64,000 nt of DNA from Ornithodoros turicata. Lineage: Eukaryota > Arthropoda > Arachnida > Ixodida > Argasidae. The stretch covers positions 558,001-622,000 of the forward strand of contig NW_026999301.1 in NCBI RefSeq assembly GCF_037126465.1, in the 5' to 3' direction. The translations under genes and the position numbers were made by a program. Of this stretch, positions 1 through 9,310 are shown piece after piece (the stretch's first letter is position 1; each line of letters opens with the position of its first letter). The notes under the pieces were generated by a model. The model saw only the letters and a list, made by a program, of their open reading frames with translations, did not search any database and was not told the DNA's origin.

Positions 1-168
1 TACCTTAAAGGCTTCCACTATCACTGGGTCGGATCCCTCTGTCAAACTGCAGTCCATCATTTCTTTCCACGTTGCATGAGGCTTTCCACACAGATCTTGC
101 ACTCGAAAATCGAGGTATTCGATAGTCCTGCCTCCCTCAGGTACATCCGAAGTCTGTGAACAGTCCAT
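1..168 (-). CDS. Open reading frame leaving the left edge (partial, unrecognised)
   Basis: An ATG on the minus strand at 166-168 opens a frame of 56 codons with no stop before the window edge. It starts 10 nt downstream of the integrase stop codon, the same tight spacing seen through this cassette, so it is probably the next Polinton gene. The visible residues are mixed, with acidic and Cys positions (MDCSQTSDVPEGG at the N-terminus), and show no domain I recognise. It could instead be a chance frame. Confidence 0.4.
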   Translation of the reverse strand, partial: MDCSQTSDVPEGGRTIEYLDFRVQDLCGKPHATWKEMMDCSLTEGSDPVIVEAFKV

Positions 169-178
169 ATTCAGCCAG

Positions 179-1198
179 TCAATCAAAAAGATAATTTCCC
201 GGTACCCACTTCGAGCTGTCACCAGAGTGAATCAAGTACTGAAGCTCGCCATTCTTGACTCGTCTTTTTATAATCTTTTCTACTGTTGGAATTTGTCGCA
301 CTCGTACAAGTTCGCTCTCATAAAAACCACCAATGATATCCTCATTGTTCAGGTCACGTAATAGGTAGGTATTGGGATAACCCAGTTTGATAGCTCGCAC
401 AATAAACAATTCTGTTGTTGCAGAACTTAAGTACTTCTTTACCAACTGATGTCTGTATTTAGCAATACGCACGATATTTCCAACGTTGTATCGTGGTTGC
501 TTTGGTGGTCCAGCTGGGGTGGGGTAGAGTCTCGCTCGAAAAATGTGTTCATTTCCTTTGTTTACATCCACGGGTCTAGCAGAAAGAGATCTATGTATTC
601 GATTGTTGTATGCTTTTACTACGAGAGGTAGGATGTCTAGATATCGTTTGTGACCCTGATATGTAAAGATACGATATAGTGTAGACATTATAGTCCTTTG
701 AAGTCTCTCGACGTGCGCTGCTTTGTACTGGCTATGTGAGCTATACCAATGAATACCCTTTTTCTTTAAAAACGTTTGCACTAAACTGTTGACGAACTCG
801 CCACCGCGATCCGTATGCAGAAGACGGGGTGTTCCGATTCGTCTGAAGGCAAGCGTTAAAGCACGTACTATCTCAGGAGGTCTTTTATTACGAATGGGCT
901 CAACTGCAAGAAGGCGAGAAAAAACGTCAATGCAGAATAGCAAATAGCGAAAGCCGCTGTTATGATGTTTAAGTTTCTGTACATCCTTCAGGTCGCTTTG
1001 GAAGGTTTCCTTCACACCAAGAGCTACTATTTTACGGAACACCGAAGGTCTCTTGAACTCTTTGTGCAGACTGTAAGGGTCACTCGTCTCCAGAAACTTG
1101 ACAACTTTGCTCTTCTTTACACGAATGCCTTGCGCAAGTCTCTGTATTCCGCCAAAACTGGCAACATGTTGTGGATCGTAGTAGGCAGCCATCAACAC
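179..1198 (-). CDS. Polinton/Maverick DDE integrase (retroviral-type)
   Basis: A 339-residue intact frame. The rve-type catalytic core shows a first Asp in FQSDLKD (about residue 69), a second Asp in LLHTDRGGEF (about 130) and the Glu in AAHVERLQRT (about 164). The C-terminus (about 305-339, QYLIHSGDSSKWVPGNYL) resembles the chromodomain-like tail common in Polinton integrases. The family inserts the linear element into host DNA through its terminal inverted repeats. The gene overlaps the upstream 103-residue gene by 7 nt and ends a compact minus-strand cassette headed by the packaging ATPase, which favours Polinton over Gypsy or Ginger origin. No break is visible, so it could still be functional. 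Confidence 0.9.
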   Translation of the reverse strand: MLMAAYYDPQHVASFGGIQRLAQGIRVKKSKVVKFLETSDPYSLHKEFKRPSVFRKIVALGVKETFQSDLKDVQKLKHHNSGFRYLLFCIDVFSRLLAVEPIRNKRPPEIVRALTLAFRRIGTPRLLHTDRGGEFVNSLVQTFLKKKGIHWYSSHSQYKAAHVERLQRTIMSTLYRIFTYQGHKRYLDILPLVVKAYNNRIHRSLSARPVDVNKGNEHIFRARLYPTPAGPPKQPRYNVGNIVRIAKYRHQLVKKYLSSATTELFIVRAIKLGYPNTYLLRDLNNEDIIGGFYESELVRVRQIPTVEKIIKRRVKNGELQYLIHSGDSSKWVPGNYLFD

Positions 1199-1503
1199 TT
1201 TCGCTTCCTGCCGTGCACTCGAAGAGCGTCGAGAGTCAGATATGCATTAATCGTAGCTGAAACGTCACCTCTCATCCAAGCGGGCTGCTTATTGTGAAGT
1301 TCGTACTGCAATAACTCCACAATAGACGATTGGGGAATCACTCTGCCGTGACAGATAACTCTTCCACTCTCGTCGTACGCCAGTACAGTTGTTATTAGTT
1401 GAAGCATTGCCAATACCTTTTTATGATGTCTTGAGGGGAAGTGAGACAGTATCTTTGCATCTTCAAAGTAACTCTTTTCATCTTGAGCTAGAAGAGAATC
1501 CAT
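1192..1503 (-). CDS. Small Polinton-associated protein, 103 aa
   Basis: The frame runs from ATG at 1503 to a stop overlapping the integrase start. It overlaps the preceding gene by 16 nt. A central segment (about residues 33-70) reads as a hydrophobic helix, then YDESGRVICHGRVIPQ, then an S-x-I-V-E-L-L helix. The same pattern occurs in the neighbouring 194-residue protein, so the two look like paralogous modules. The C-terminus is basic (HGRKRKC). Proteins of this pattern are familiar from metazoan Polintons, but I know no assigned function; a virion core role is only a guess. Confidence 0.55.
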   Translation of the reverse strand: MDSLLAQDEKSYFEDAKILSHFPSRHHKKVLAMLQLITTVLAYDESGRVICHGRVIPQSSIVELLQYELHNKQPAWMRGDVSATINAYLTLDALRVHGRKRKC

Positions 1504-2072
1504 TGTTGATGGCGAGCGCGTTTTGCAGCACGTGTAAGCGGTGGCGATGTTTCAGTAGCGAGAGTTGGTGAGCGTCTGCTTGAAGTCGATACTGTGACAC
1601 CCTTTTGAAGACGCGATGAGGGTACAATGAGTGACGGCAAATTCAATTTCTCCAGATGAGGTAACATGCGATCAAGATATGGAGGTCTCGGAGTACTACG
1701 AGCTCTGGATACGAGATAATAAACGAGGTCAATTATATTGGTATCCTCTTGTGGCTGTCCATCAATAATGATCTGATAGGTTTTCGGATCCCAGGAAATG
1801 GTTTGCTGCAGTATATGCAAAAGTTGTTTGGCTTTGACCTTATAACCACTGCTCATAAAAGCAGCGACAGCATCACTTCTCTCATCTTCTGTCGTCTGTG
1901 CGCTCTCTTCTCTCCTTGTAGCTGTCGTAGTCCTATCCGTCGTCACATTGGGATGCAGCAAAGAGTGGAGATATTGAATTATCTCTTTTGCTTTGATGTC
2001 ATCCGGTTCATTCTTGTGCAGTATTTCAGGAATAGGAGATTCGCGATATGGAACAAGCTCGTACTTCTGCAT
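1488..2072 (-). CDS. Polinton-associated protein, 194 aa
   Basis: An intact frame beginning MQKYELVPYRESPIPEIL, four nt after the stop of the 117-residue gene. Residues about 40-65 are Thr/Arg/Glu-rich and probably disordered. Residues about 78-125 carry the module LLHILQQTISWDPKTYQIII followed by DG, polar residues and NIIDLVYYLV, matching the pattern in the 103-residue neighbour. The tail is basic (AAKRARHQQ), which would suit nucleic-acid contact. The family recurs in invertebrate Polintons without an agreed function. It is dense in the cassette and uninterrupted. Confidence 0.6.
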   Translation of the reverse strand: MQKYELVPYRESPIPEILHKNEPDDIKAKEIIQYLHSLLHPNVTTDRTTTATRREESAQTTEDERSDAVAAFMSSGYKVKAKQLLHILQQTISWDPKTYQIIIDGQPQEDTNIIDLVYYLVSRARSTPRPPYLDRMLPHLEKLNLPSLIVPSSRLQKGVTVSTSSRRSPTLATETSPPLTRAAKRARHQQWILF

Positions 2073-2075
2073 GAG

Positions 2076-2429
2076 TTATACACCGATTGCTTTTGCAATC
2101 GCTCTGCCACCTAGCGATGAGATGAGACCGAGTAGTGGTGGCAAGAGGAACTGCAAAAACCCACCAGTTTGTTGCAATACTCTGCGAACTTTCTGTACAC
2201 TGCTGCCGTCTCGTTTTGCCAATGCTCGAATTGGGGTTGCATAAGGTTTCAGTTTTTTTCGCACACTCGGAGTCACTTGGATGTTCCCTTTACAGAGATT
2301 TATACAAATCTCTCTAATAGCTGTTAACTGATTCTTTGTAGCATGTTCCAGGAGATGGTAACGTTGTTCGGGTGACTTTGTTTCGGCCAGCAAGTGCAGG
2401 AAATGAATATTGTTCCGCACACGCTTCAT
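2076..2429 (-). CDS. Small basic Polinton/adintovirus protein with hydrophobic C-terminus, 117 aa
   Basis: The start codon overlaps the stop of the ATPase gene (ATGA-type overlap at 2426-2429). Residues 1-80 are basic and helical with many Lys/Arg; residues about 88-110 form a Gly-rich hydrophobic segment (GGFLQFLLPPLLGLISSLGG). This architecture, next to the packaging ATPase, is a recurrent Polinton/adintovirus feature and is often compared with adenoviral minor core or membrane-active virion proteins. That functional comparison is an inference from layout and composition. No breaks are seen. Confidence 0.65.
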   Translation of the reverse strand: MKRVRNNIHFLHLLAETKSPEQRYHLLEHATKNQLTAIREICINLCKGNIQVTPSVRKKLKPYATPIRALAKRDGSSVQKVRRVLQQTGGFLQFLLPPLLGLISSLGGRAIAKAIGV

Positions 2430-3067
2430 GTTTTATATACTATCTGCCGTCGGTCGTCGGGGAAAATATTTGTCCACACTCGTAGGTGGTCCGGACACTT
2501 TTGAGACAAATCGATTACTACGTATGAATATGGTTCCTTGCATGCATCTTTATATATGGTGGAGAGCAAATCACCTTTACCTCGACCAAACAACTGTCGT
2601 GAAAGTAACTGCATCTGATCCGCTATACGCGCAGAACGACACAAAATCAGAGCGCTGCTATTAAACTGAATGCACCGATATAGGGGCTCGTTGACGAATA
2701 AATATTGTGTAATAAAAATACATGAACAATTTAGATGGTGACAGCCGGCAACGTAGAAATTACAGATTTCTTTAAGTCGACCTTTGTCGGCCAGACAGTC
2801 GTCAAATATGATTAAAGAATTTCTGACATTCTCCAAGTTATCTGGTATATCTCGCGTAAATGTGACCTCGGGGAATTTGTCAAAGATTGGTTGCTTGTAT
2901 AAGTATATGTAAAATATACGATCAAATGGTTTGTCAAAAACGGATGCTCTGTGAGTCAAAAGTCTTGTTACCAACGTTGTTTTTCCACTCTGACTTTGCC
3001 CCGAAATGGTTATCGAAGCAGGAGTAATGAAGCGGTACGATTCAACCTCGGTCATCTTTTTTTTCAC
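2426..3067 (-). CDS. FtsK/HerA-type genome packaging ATPase
   Basis: A 213-residue intact frame. The Walker A motif GQSQSGKT lies at about residues 23-30 and the Walker B motif SLIIFDD at about 84-90, followed by a sensor-like IFITQ at about 117. This is the A32-like packaging ATPase of Polintons and related double-jelly-roll viruses, which drives DNA into the capsid. The length fits the family. It heads a five-gene minus-strand cassette with start/stop overlaps. A 146-nt gap separates it from the 181-residue gene upstream. No catalytic residue looks lost. Confidence 0.9.
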   Translation of the reverse strand: MKKKMTEVESYRFITPASITISGQSQSGKTTLVTRLLTHRASVFDKPFDRIFYIYLYKQPIFDKFPEVTFTRDIPDNLENVRNSLIIFDDCLADKGRLKEICNFYVAGCHHLNCSCIFITQYLFVNEPLYRCIQFNSSALILCRSARIADQMQLLSRQLFGRGKGDLLSTIYKDACKEPYSYVVIDLSQKCPDHLRVWTNIFPDDRRQIVYKT

Positions 3068-3213
3068 AGTGAAATACTATACAGTATGATGTTATGTGAA
3101 GTTTCAGAAACTCGCAGCGCATGTAGGAGAGAGACACCGCTCCAATCTACTTGCTAGTGGCAACTGAGAAAGTTTTTTCATAGAATCTGAATTTATTTGA
3201 CAGTTGCTATACA

Positions 3214-3759
3214 TTAGTTTTCAAGTCGACAATTGAGAAAGTCAATCACGAGCAGCATGATGAACTTTGCTGTTGAGTGGTATCCCAACTTCACAGCGAT
3301 TTCGATAAAACATATGCTTTCTGTTGAAAGCAACAGAGGATCGATTTGTTGTTTGTAGTCCATCAAATCATCGATTTTGTGTGACCAGTTGGTTAACAAA
3401 CCGAATGGTGTGTCGTATGAAACGAAACGCTCTCTATTGAGACTCGCATACATGGTTTTGGCAGTCTCCCAGACGCCAATGTTTGGAAGACTTTTGGGGA
3501 GTTCTTGAAAGAGGACTATATTGGTGACAATCTTGAAAGCCTCCGCCAAAGACATTCGTTTCGTCTCCATTAGACCACACCTGGAAAGTTCTTTCCACGA
3601 TCTGTGCTGCTGGCGACATGGTGCTAGCATACGAAAGACACTTTTGTTCGATTTGTCGCACTCATCTCCGTCTGGTGTTTCTTCATCACTGTCTGATGAG
3701 GACCACGAATCACCGGGTTGAGTTTCAATATCGGACCACCTTGAGCTCTCCTTTGCCAT
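3214..3759 (-). CDS. Unrecognised 181-aa protein with acidic N-terminus
   Basis: The frame starts at ATG 3759, about 30 nt downstream of a good minus-strand core promoter. Residues about 15-40 are Ser/Asp/Glu-rich (SSSDSDEETPDGDE) and look disordered. The rest is helical and ends in a hydrophobic helix (FIMLLVIDFLNC) that could touch a membrane. I do not recognise the family. Polintons often carry a lineage-specific accessory gene at such a position, sometimes a Bcl-2-like one, but I see no BH1 motif here and do not make that call. Confidence 0.5.
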   Translation of the reverse strand: MAKESSRWSDIETQPGDSWSSSDSDEETPDGDECDKSNKSVFRMLAPCRQQHRSWKELSRCGLMETKRMSLAEAFKIVTNIVLFQELPKSLPNIGVWETAKTMYASLNRERFVSYDTPFGLLTNWSHKIDDLMDYKQQIDPLLLSTESICFIEIAVKLGYHSTAKFIMLLVIDFLNCRLEN

Positions 3760-3786
3760 GGCACTCTGGTGTCACCGTCAAGAGCT

Positions 3787-3821
3787 ACTGCACATTTTAC
3801 TATTTCAAACTCGCTTTTATA
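3787..3821 (-). promoter_or_regulatory. TATA box plus initiator for the minus-strand Polinton gene at 3759
   Basis: On the minus strand TATAAAAG occupies 3821-3814. A GCAGT initiator, one base from the arthropod TCAGT consensus, has its A at 3789. The distance from the first T to that A is 32 nt, the usual TATA-to-start spacing. The predicted start lies 30 nt before the ATG at 3759. Confidence 0.6.
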
Positions 3822-3981
3822 ACTGTCTCTTTCGTAACTTCATAAATATATTTCTTTTAAAGACTCCACATAATAAAAAAAAGAAAACGTGTTGCAGCAA
3901 CTGCTTAAGAGGAAATAATATAAGAAAATGTGGAGATTACGTTCGGGTTTGCAGACGACTATACAAGGTCTTAAAGATCTG

Positions 3982-4170
3982 GCAAGACATAACATGTCTA
4001 TGCAGGTTAGAAAAAAAGATGCAGACAGCAGGTTCAAGGCTGTAGCACATGTCCATGCAAGATGTTTCAAGAACTAACAAGATATAACATGTCTACACAA
4101 GTTCGTTCACCATGTGGTGTGAGGAGGATGCAGACTTTCAAAAGGCCTGACAAGATATAACGTGACTATA
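3982..4170. repeat. Short imperfect direct repeats in the divergent intergenic region
   Basis: Variants of GCAAGACATAACATGTCTAT occur at about 3982, 4078 and 4151. They sit between the divergent promoters at about 3.8 and 4.24 kb, so they may be binding sites or an origin-like region. This rests only on similarity by eye. Confidence 0.4.
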
Positions 4171-4238
4171 TGCATGTTTGTTCACTGTTCAGACATTCAA
4201 GGTCATGATTTGCGAAAAAAATGTTGAGTTGTCTTTCG

Positions 4239-4274
4239 TATATAAGCCGTCACACACATTGGGTTTTCTTCAGT
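4239..4274 (+). promoter_or_regulatory. TATA box plus TCAGT initiator for the PolB unit
   Basis: TATATAAG lies at 4239-4246 and a perfect arthropod initiator TCAGT at 4270-4274 with the A at 4272, 33 nt from the first T. The predicted 5' leader to the ATG at 4370 is 98 nt. It would drive the small protein and the polymerase together. Confidence 0.65.
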
Positions 4275-4369
4275 GAGAATCTGAGCGTGAAGAGGTATGC
4301 CGCCCTCTGGGTACATGTTGAGTCAACTAACTTTTCCCCCATGCGTTTTTTCAGTTTTCCGAGGAAAGC

Positions 4370-4705
4370 ATGTCATCGATTTTGGAGAAACTCAACAAAC
4401 TGAAAAAGTCGGGAGATGGAGAAATTCAAAAGATGAGTATGTTATCGAAGAATCAAAAATTTGATGTTCTGGATATTCGCAGAATTGAGACAATGTATGG
4501 AGACACTGTCTACGTAGAATTACTGACAGATAATGAGACCAAGGTGAAAGTCTACCTTCCGAATAGATTCAAGCGACTTTCGGACGAAGACCTGGAAGAG
4601 ATGAGACAGTTACCAAACCTCCAAATGGAGAAGAAGGATGGATACCGCAATGGCAAGAAGTTGGCGTATCCAGACATCATTTTCACTAATGGGAAGAAAA
4701 AGTAA
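4370..4705 (+). CDS. Small Polinton protein upstream of PolB, 111 aa
   Basis: An intact frame, 11 nt before the polymerase start and downstream of a clear TATA/TCAGT promoter, so the two are probably one transcript. The N-terminus is Lys-rich (LEKLNKLKKSG); the middle holds beta-strand-like stretches (FDVLDIRRIETMYGDTVYVE, then VKVYLPNRFKRL) and the tail is basic. Proteins of this pattern occur widely in invertebrate Polintons and related elements. The strand-rich layout next to a polymerase suggests a single-stranded-DNA-binding role, which I infer and cannot show. No break is visible. Confidence 0.6.
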   Translation: MSSILEKLNKLKKSGDGEIQKMSMLSKNQKFDVLDIRRIETMYGDTVYVELLTDNETKVKVYLPNRFKRLSDEDLEEMRQLPNLQMEKKDGYRNGKKLAYPDIIFTNGKKK

Positions 4706-4716
4706 CTTCGGAAATC

Positions 4717-7700
4717 ATGGTCACCTGTCACTTGTGTGCTCCACATGAGCGACAGTTCTACGCAACACCGGTAGGACTCCAAATTCATCTGGCAAACGTA
4801 CACCAACTGGAGACACCATGCATCCCATTCTGTGAGACTTTATGCACACTTCGAAATTACACAAGACGCTTCGAGCTGCACTTGCATGACAGAGACGAGG
4901 CTGGACATGATGTGACAACGTTCTTTCATCTATACGGACAGTATATTGGTAGTGTGTTGCGATACTTTGGTTTCCCATTACGTTTTTACATCCTTCTCAA
5001 AGCAGAACTTGGACGACATACAGTGGATGATGATGAGATACGACTTGATACACGATTCGTGCCTTCCAAGGTGAGGACAGTATGGTCGGAAGTTGACATA
5101 GAACCCGCTATTATTCAGTCAGGCAGCGAAATTGCGCACAACTTGGAAAGTCTCGAAATCGAAGGCTCTGGTTTTTTCCTCTTTCGTATTCTCACATGCA
5201 TTATCAATGTTGGACGTCTACTGCCTGAACTAATCGGTTGTAGTGACTTTGAGCTGCCTGCAGAGTTGAAACGAAAGAATAGGTCTTTACTGAATGTGGA
5301 TTACGGTCTGCACGAGGGTGAGCAAAATATGTGTTTTGCATTTTCCGTGATAGCAGGATTGCATCCTGCTGATCGATTTCGAAGACATAGAGCATCCTCG
5401 TATCGGTCATACTTATCTCAGTATGTGCTCCCAGAGTCATTTCCCATCGCGTATCCCAAAGATGTAGAAATGTTTGAAAAGCAAAATGGCATCACCATTA
5501 ATGTCTATGCATATGAAAGGGAAGAGAAATTTGTCTATCCTATAAAAGTTGTGAACGAGGAATGCGAAAAACATGTGGATCTACTCATGATTGACTCTCA
5601 TTTTGTGGTCATCACAAATTTCAATGGTTTGTTTCAAAAACGTGGACGTTTCCATTGCAAGCGATGTACCATGGGTTTCACTACACAAGCTGTCCTGAGT
5701 AATCATATAAACATGTGCAAACTTCAGAAAGTAGGCAAGACAGTTTATCCAAAGAAAGGAGACACTTTAGAGTTCGCTGGTGAGCGTCTTTTGGCTGAAG
5801 TACCTTTCTACTGTGTGTATGACTTTGAGAGTGTCCTGTCACCATGTCTTGATGGAGGAAATGTGTATGAAGATCATATCCCCTCCTCCTTCTGCCTCTT
5901 AGTTATACGAGCGTCAGATTCAAATGTTCTCCAGAAACACCTTTTTCGTGGACCAAATTGTGTTGCTGTGTTCATGAGTCTACTGCACAGATTACATGAC
6001 GAAATTTTGGAGTGGATACAGCAGATTGCACCTCTGGAAATGAGCGAAGAGAACGAACGCCAGCACGCCGCCGCCACCCACTGTAACTTTTGCAAAGAGT
6101 CGTTTGCAAAGAAACAGAAAGTGCGCGACCATGACCATGTAAGTGGAACGTTTCGACAATCCTTGTGTCAATCGTGCAACCTCAATTTCAGAACACCTCA
6201 GATGATTCCAATCATTGCTCACAATGCTAACTATGATATGAGTTTCCTTGTGTCTCATTTGCATTTGCTCAAAAAATCGAAATAAGAGTGATTGCCAGCA
6301 GCTGTCAAAAATTCAAATCTATTGACGTTGGGTCCTTTAGATTCATGGACAGTTTGAGTTTCCTAAATGCAAGTCTTGAAATGTTGGTGAAAAATCTGCG
6401 TGAGAAGGGGGTGGAAAACTTTCATTGTCTGCGGCAGTTTTCTCAAACGAAGAACACTTTGGACTTGTCGTTAGCAAGGAGTCTTTTGCTACAGCCATAT
6501 CACTGACTTCGATGTCTATGATGAGCCTTGTTTACCACCTCGTGAGAAATTCTTCAATACACTCAATGGAGTGGAAGTAAGTGAAGAAGACTACAACCAT
6601 GCGCAGAATGTCTTCGAAAAATTCCAAATGACAAGTCTAGGCGAATATTCAGATTTGTACCTGCTCACTGACACACTGCTTTTAGCAGACGTGTTTCAAA
6701 ACTTTCGCAAATGGACACTTGATGTGCACAAAATTGAACCCCTGCATTTCGTATCTCTCCCAGGGTTAAGCATGTCCTGCGCACTAAAAATGAGTGAGAT
6801 ACAACTAGAACTCATTCACGACCCTGATGCGTACCTGCTAATTGAGAATGGCTTGCGAGGAGGTGTAACACAATGCTCTCTTCGAAAAGCGACCGCAAAT
6901 ATTCCGGGAACAGAGCAGTTTGATCCAACACAACCGACAAGAATAATTAACTACATTGACGTTAACGGTCTGTATGGATCAGTAATGCGGGAGGTCGCTA
7001 CCCTATGGAGGGTTTCAGTGGTTGACAAAGGAAGAAATTGAGAACCTAGACATAACTCGCATTCCACATGATGCATCTATTGGTTACTTTCTCGAAGTGG
7101 ATCTGTTGTATGATCAAGAAATTCATGATCGTCATAGTGATCTTCCAGTTGCACCAGAGAAAATGTCCATTCCCTACGACCTATTGTCAGACTACCAGAA
7201 ACAGTTGATGGAAAAGTTTGGGCTTCCGTCGAAAGCTATCGAGCCAAAGCTGCTGCTAACATTGTTCAACAAAGAGAAGTACTTTCTTCACTATCGCAAT
7301 TTGCAGTTGTATATGCAATTGGGGTTGCAAGTCACAAAGGTTCACAGAGTTCTAAAATTCAACCAGAAACCTTTTCTTCGTGGACTATGTGGATTTCAAT
7401 CACGAACTGCGAAAAAATGCCACTAATACATTCGAGCGTCAGAAAAGTAAGTATATGATAAATGCTGTTTTCGGCAGATTTTGTATGCAAGTGAGGAAAT
7501 TTGTAGTCTGTCGCCTCACAGTGACAGACGAGCAAGTTTTGAAACTCTTGCGTAAGCCAAACCTCAAACAGTTTCGAGCATTAAAGTGCTCATGTAATCC
7601 TGTTTCAGTTCTCCCAGCAGTGCTTCAGATGAAACAACCACTATACTTGGGTTTCACAATACTGGAACTCTCAAAGCTTAAGATGTTTGACTTCTATCAC

Positions 7701-8207
7701 AATCATCTGATGCGTGTAGCTCCCGATACTAGACTGTTGTACATGGACACAGATTCCTATATAATATTGCTGAGCGATGAAAAGACACTGCTTGAACTAG
7801 CTGACGATCACTTGGACAACTCAGCCTATGAGCAAGACAACCCTTTGTATTCGACGAAAAACAAAATGGTACTGGGCAAGTTTAAGAATGAGATGCCTCG
7901 TGATCATATACTTGGTTTTTGTTGCTTAAAACCCAAGCTATATGCACTAGATCTCTGTAGCAAGAAACAGTACAACCGTGCCAAAGGTGTAAAGCTGTGT
8001 GAAGCACGAAAACTTCACTTTTCCATGTACACAGATGCTCTTGAACATGGCACAATACACAGGGTTAAACAGAACCTCATCGTGCAGAAGGACAACGTAA
8101 ACAAAAGCGTGACCGTGAGAAAAATAGCTCTCAACCCTCTGGACACAAAGCGATATATTTGCTCGGATGGAGTAGAGACATTACCTTTTGGTATGACAGT
8201 GTTGTGA
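4717..8207 (+). pseudogene. Protein-primed family B DNA polymerase (PolB) of the Polinton, frameshifted
   Basis: The polymerase signature is spread over frames 1, 3, 1, 2 and 3, with shifts near 6285, 6477-6505, 6990-7025 and 7375-7385, so at least four indels kill it. In order: an N-terminal Cys/His domain (NMCFAF, later HFVVITNF) of the type found before transposon PolB; a C2H2 finger (about 5656-5715); exonuclease motif DFE (about 5820); an embedded Cys/His cluster (CNFC, DHDH, CQSC, 6091-6178); exonuclease motif NANYD (about 6222); polymerase motif A region DVNGLYG (about 6958), already altered from the usual SLYP; motif B KYMINAVFG (about 7450); and motif C YMDTDS (about 7740). The original product would have been about 1,150 residues. 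It is the replicative enzyme of the element. Confidence 0.9.
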
Positions 8208-8410
8208 TTAGCTACTGTAATGAAAGAGTGGTGACTGTATCGTAGCCTTTGTTATGGAGTTCACATGTTGAATAATACAAAGGGAAGTCAATGCTTTTCT
8301 CAAGCAACACAAGTGACGAACCTTTTTTGTATCCCACAGGTACTTGTAATTGTAATTAAAAGTCCAGTGTCTCACAAATGGTTGTAGTTGTGTTATCCCT
8401 ATTCTAATAA

Positions 8411-8766
8411 TTGTATGCTTGATTTAGAGAGTGATGACTATAAGCATGCATCATCTTGTATTAACATTCCCGAAAAAAAAATGCTTTTTTGGAGTAATGG
8501 CTCTCAACGTCCTTGTACTCGCACAAAAGTTTTGTATGTAGCTTATCTTGTAATATTGTTATAATGTTGTGCACGCATCTCAGAGTCTCAAAATGAAATT
8601 GTATACTTGATTTAGGCAGCAGATGCCTGTAAGCAGCATGTCTTGTATTATTCTGAAAAAAGTAACTTTTGGAGCGATACTCTCAATGTTCTTGTACTCA
8701 CACAAACTTTTTACGTAGCTATCTTGTAATAATGTTTACAATGTTGTGTATCTCAGAGTCTGAATA
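8411..8766. repeat. 188-bp tandem duplication in the convergent intergenic region
   Basis: Two diverged copies begin at about 8411 and 8599, each opening TTGTATRCTTGATTTAG and closing with TCTTGTAATA and CTCAGAGTCT. A third partial start (ATTGTATA) follows near 8774. The region lies between the 3' ends of PolB and the protease and shows no reading frame. Confidence 0.55.
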
Positions 8767-8801
8767 ATGCTTTATTGTATACCCTTTTGTTGACATAAGT
8801 A

Positions 8802-8844
8802 AATAAAATCAGTTTGTTTGGAAAACAACAAACATATTTTTATT
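8802..8844. terminator. Convergent polyadenylation signals
   Basis: AATAAA on the plus strand at 8802-8807 could end the PolB transcript. AATAAA on the minus strand at 8844-8839 lies 7 nt past the protease stop codon. The two face each other between the convergent units. Confidence 0.45.
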
Positions 8845-8850
8845 GATCTC

Positions 8851-9310
8851 TTAGAGCACACTGCAGCATGACAGCATCTTCCCTTTCTGGAATTGTTTAC
8901 GCACAAGGGTTGGTATAAGCCTGTCGTTGAGCTTGAAATTTGTTGGTGAGAACCTTCGAGTACACTCTTGTAGTGGAAATCCACAACAGAGAAGTGCACC
9001 TACATAGAGACAGTAGAGTCCACAGGTTGCAGATTCATATCCCTGGAGTCGTTTCGATTATAGTGAAACGATTTCGTGTGATCAATGAATGTGTAAAATT
9101 CCTTGTACACTGGAGGGGTACCATAACTGTCGAAATAAGAGATGCTTCCATTCCGGGCAATATGACATAGTGCCAGTGTTTCTCCATGTGAAGATCTGGA
9201 GCGTGTCACCACGTAAAGACCAGGCTCGGCTTTTTGCTGCGCAATTTCGTCACATGCAAATGTCCCACGGAAGCAAGACCTTGTGCAATGGTGCGGGAAA
9301 ACGTTGCATA
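8851..9310 (-). pseudogene. Adenain-like cysteine protease of the Polinton, frameshifted
   Basis: Three frames carry pieces in the right order. EKHWHYV, with the catalytic His-Trp of adenain-type proteases, reads at about 9190. SISYFDSYGTPPVYKEF, the conserved segment between His and Cys, follows in another frame (9090-9140). The catalytic Cys motif ATCGLYCLY is in a third frame (about 9030), which runs on to a stop at 8851. At least two frameshifts separate them. The enzyme matures capsid proteins in this virus-like lineage. The 5' boundary is approximate because the start codon is not identifiable. Confidence 0.7.

Noticed and set aside
3214..3759. Bcl-2-like accessory protein
   Set aside because: Size and a hydrophobic tail fit loosely, but no BH1 or BH2 motif is visible.
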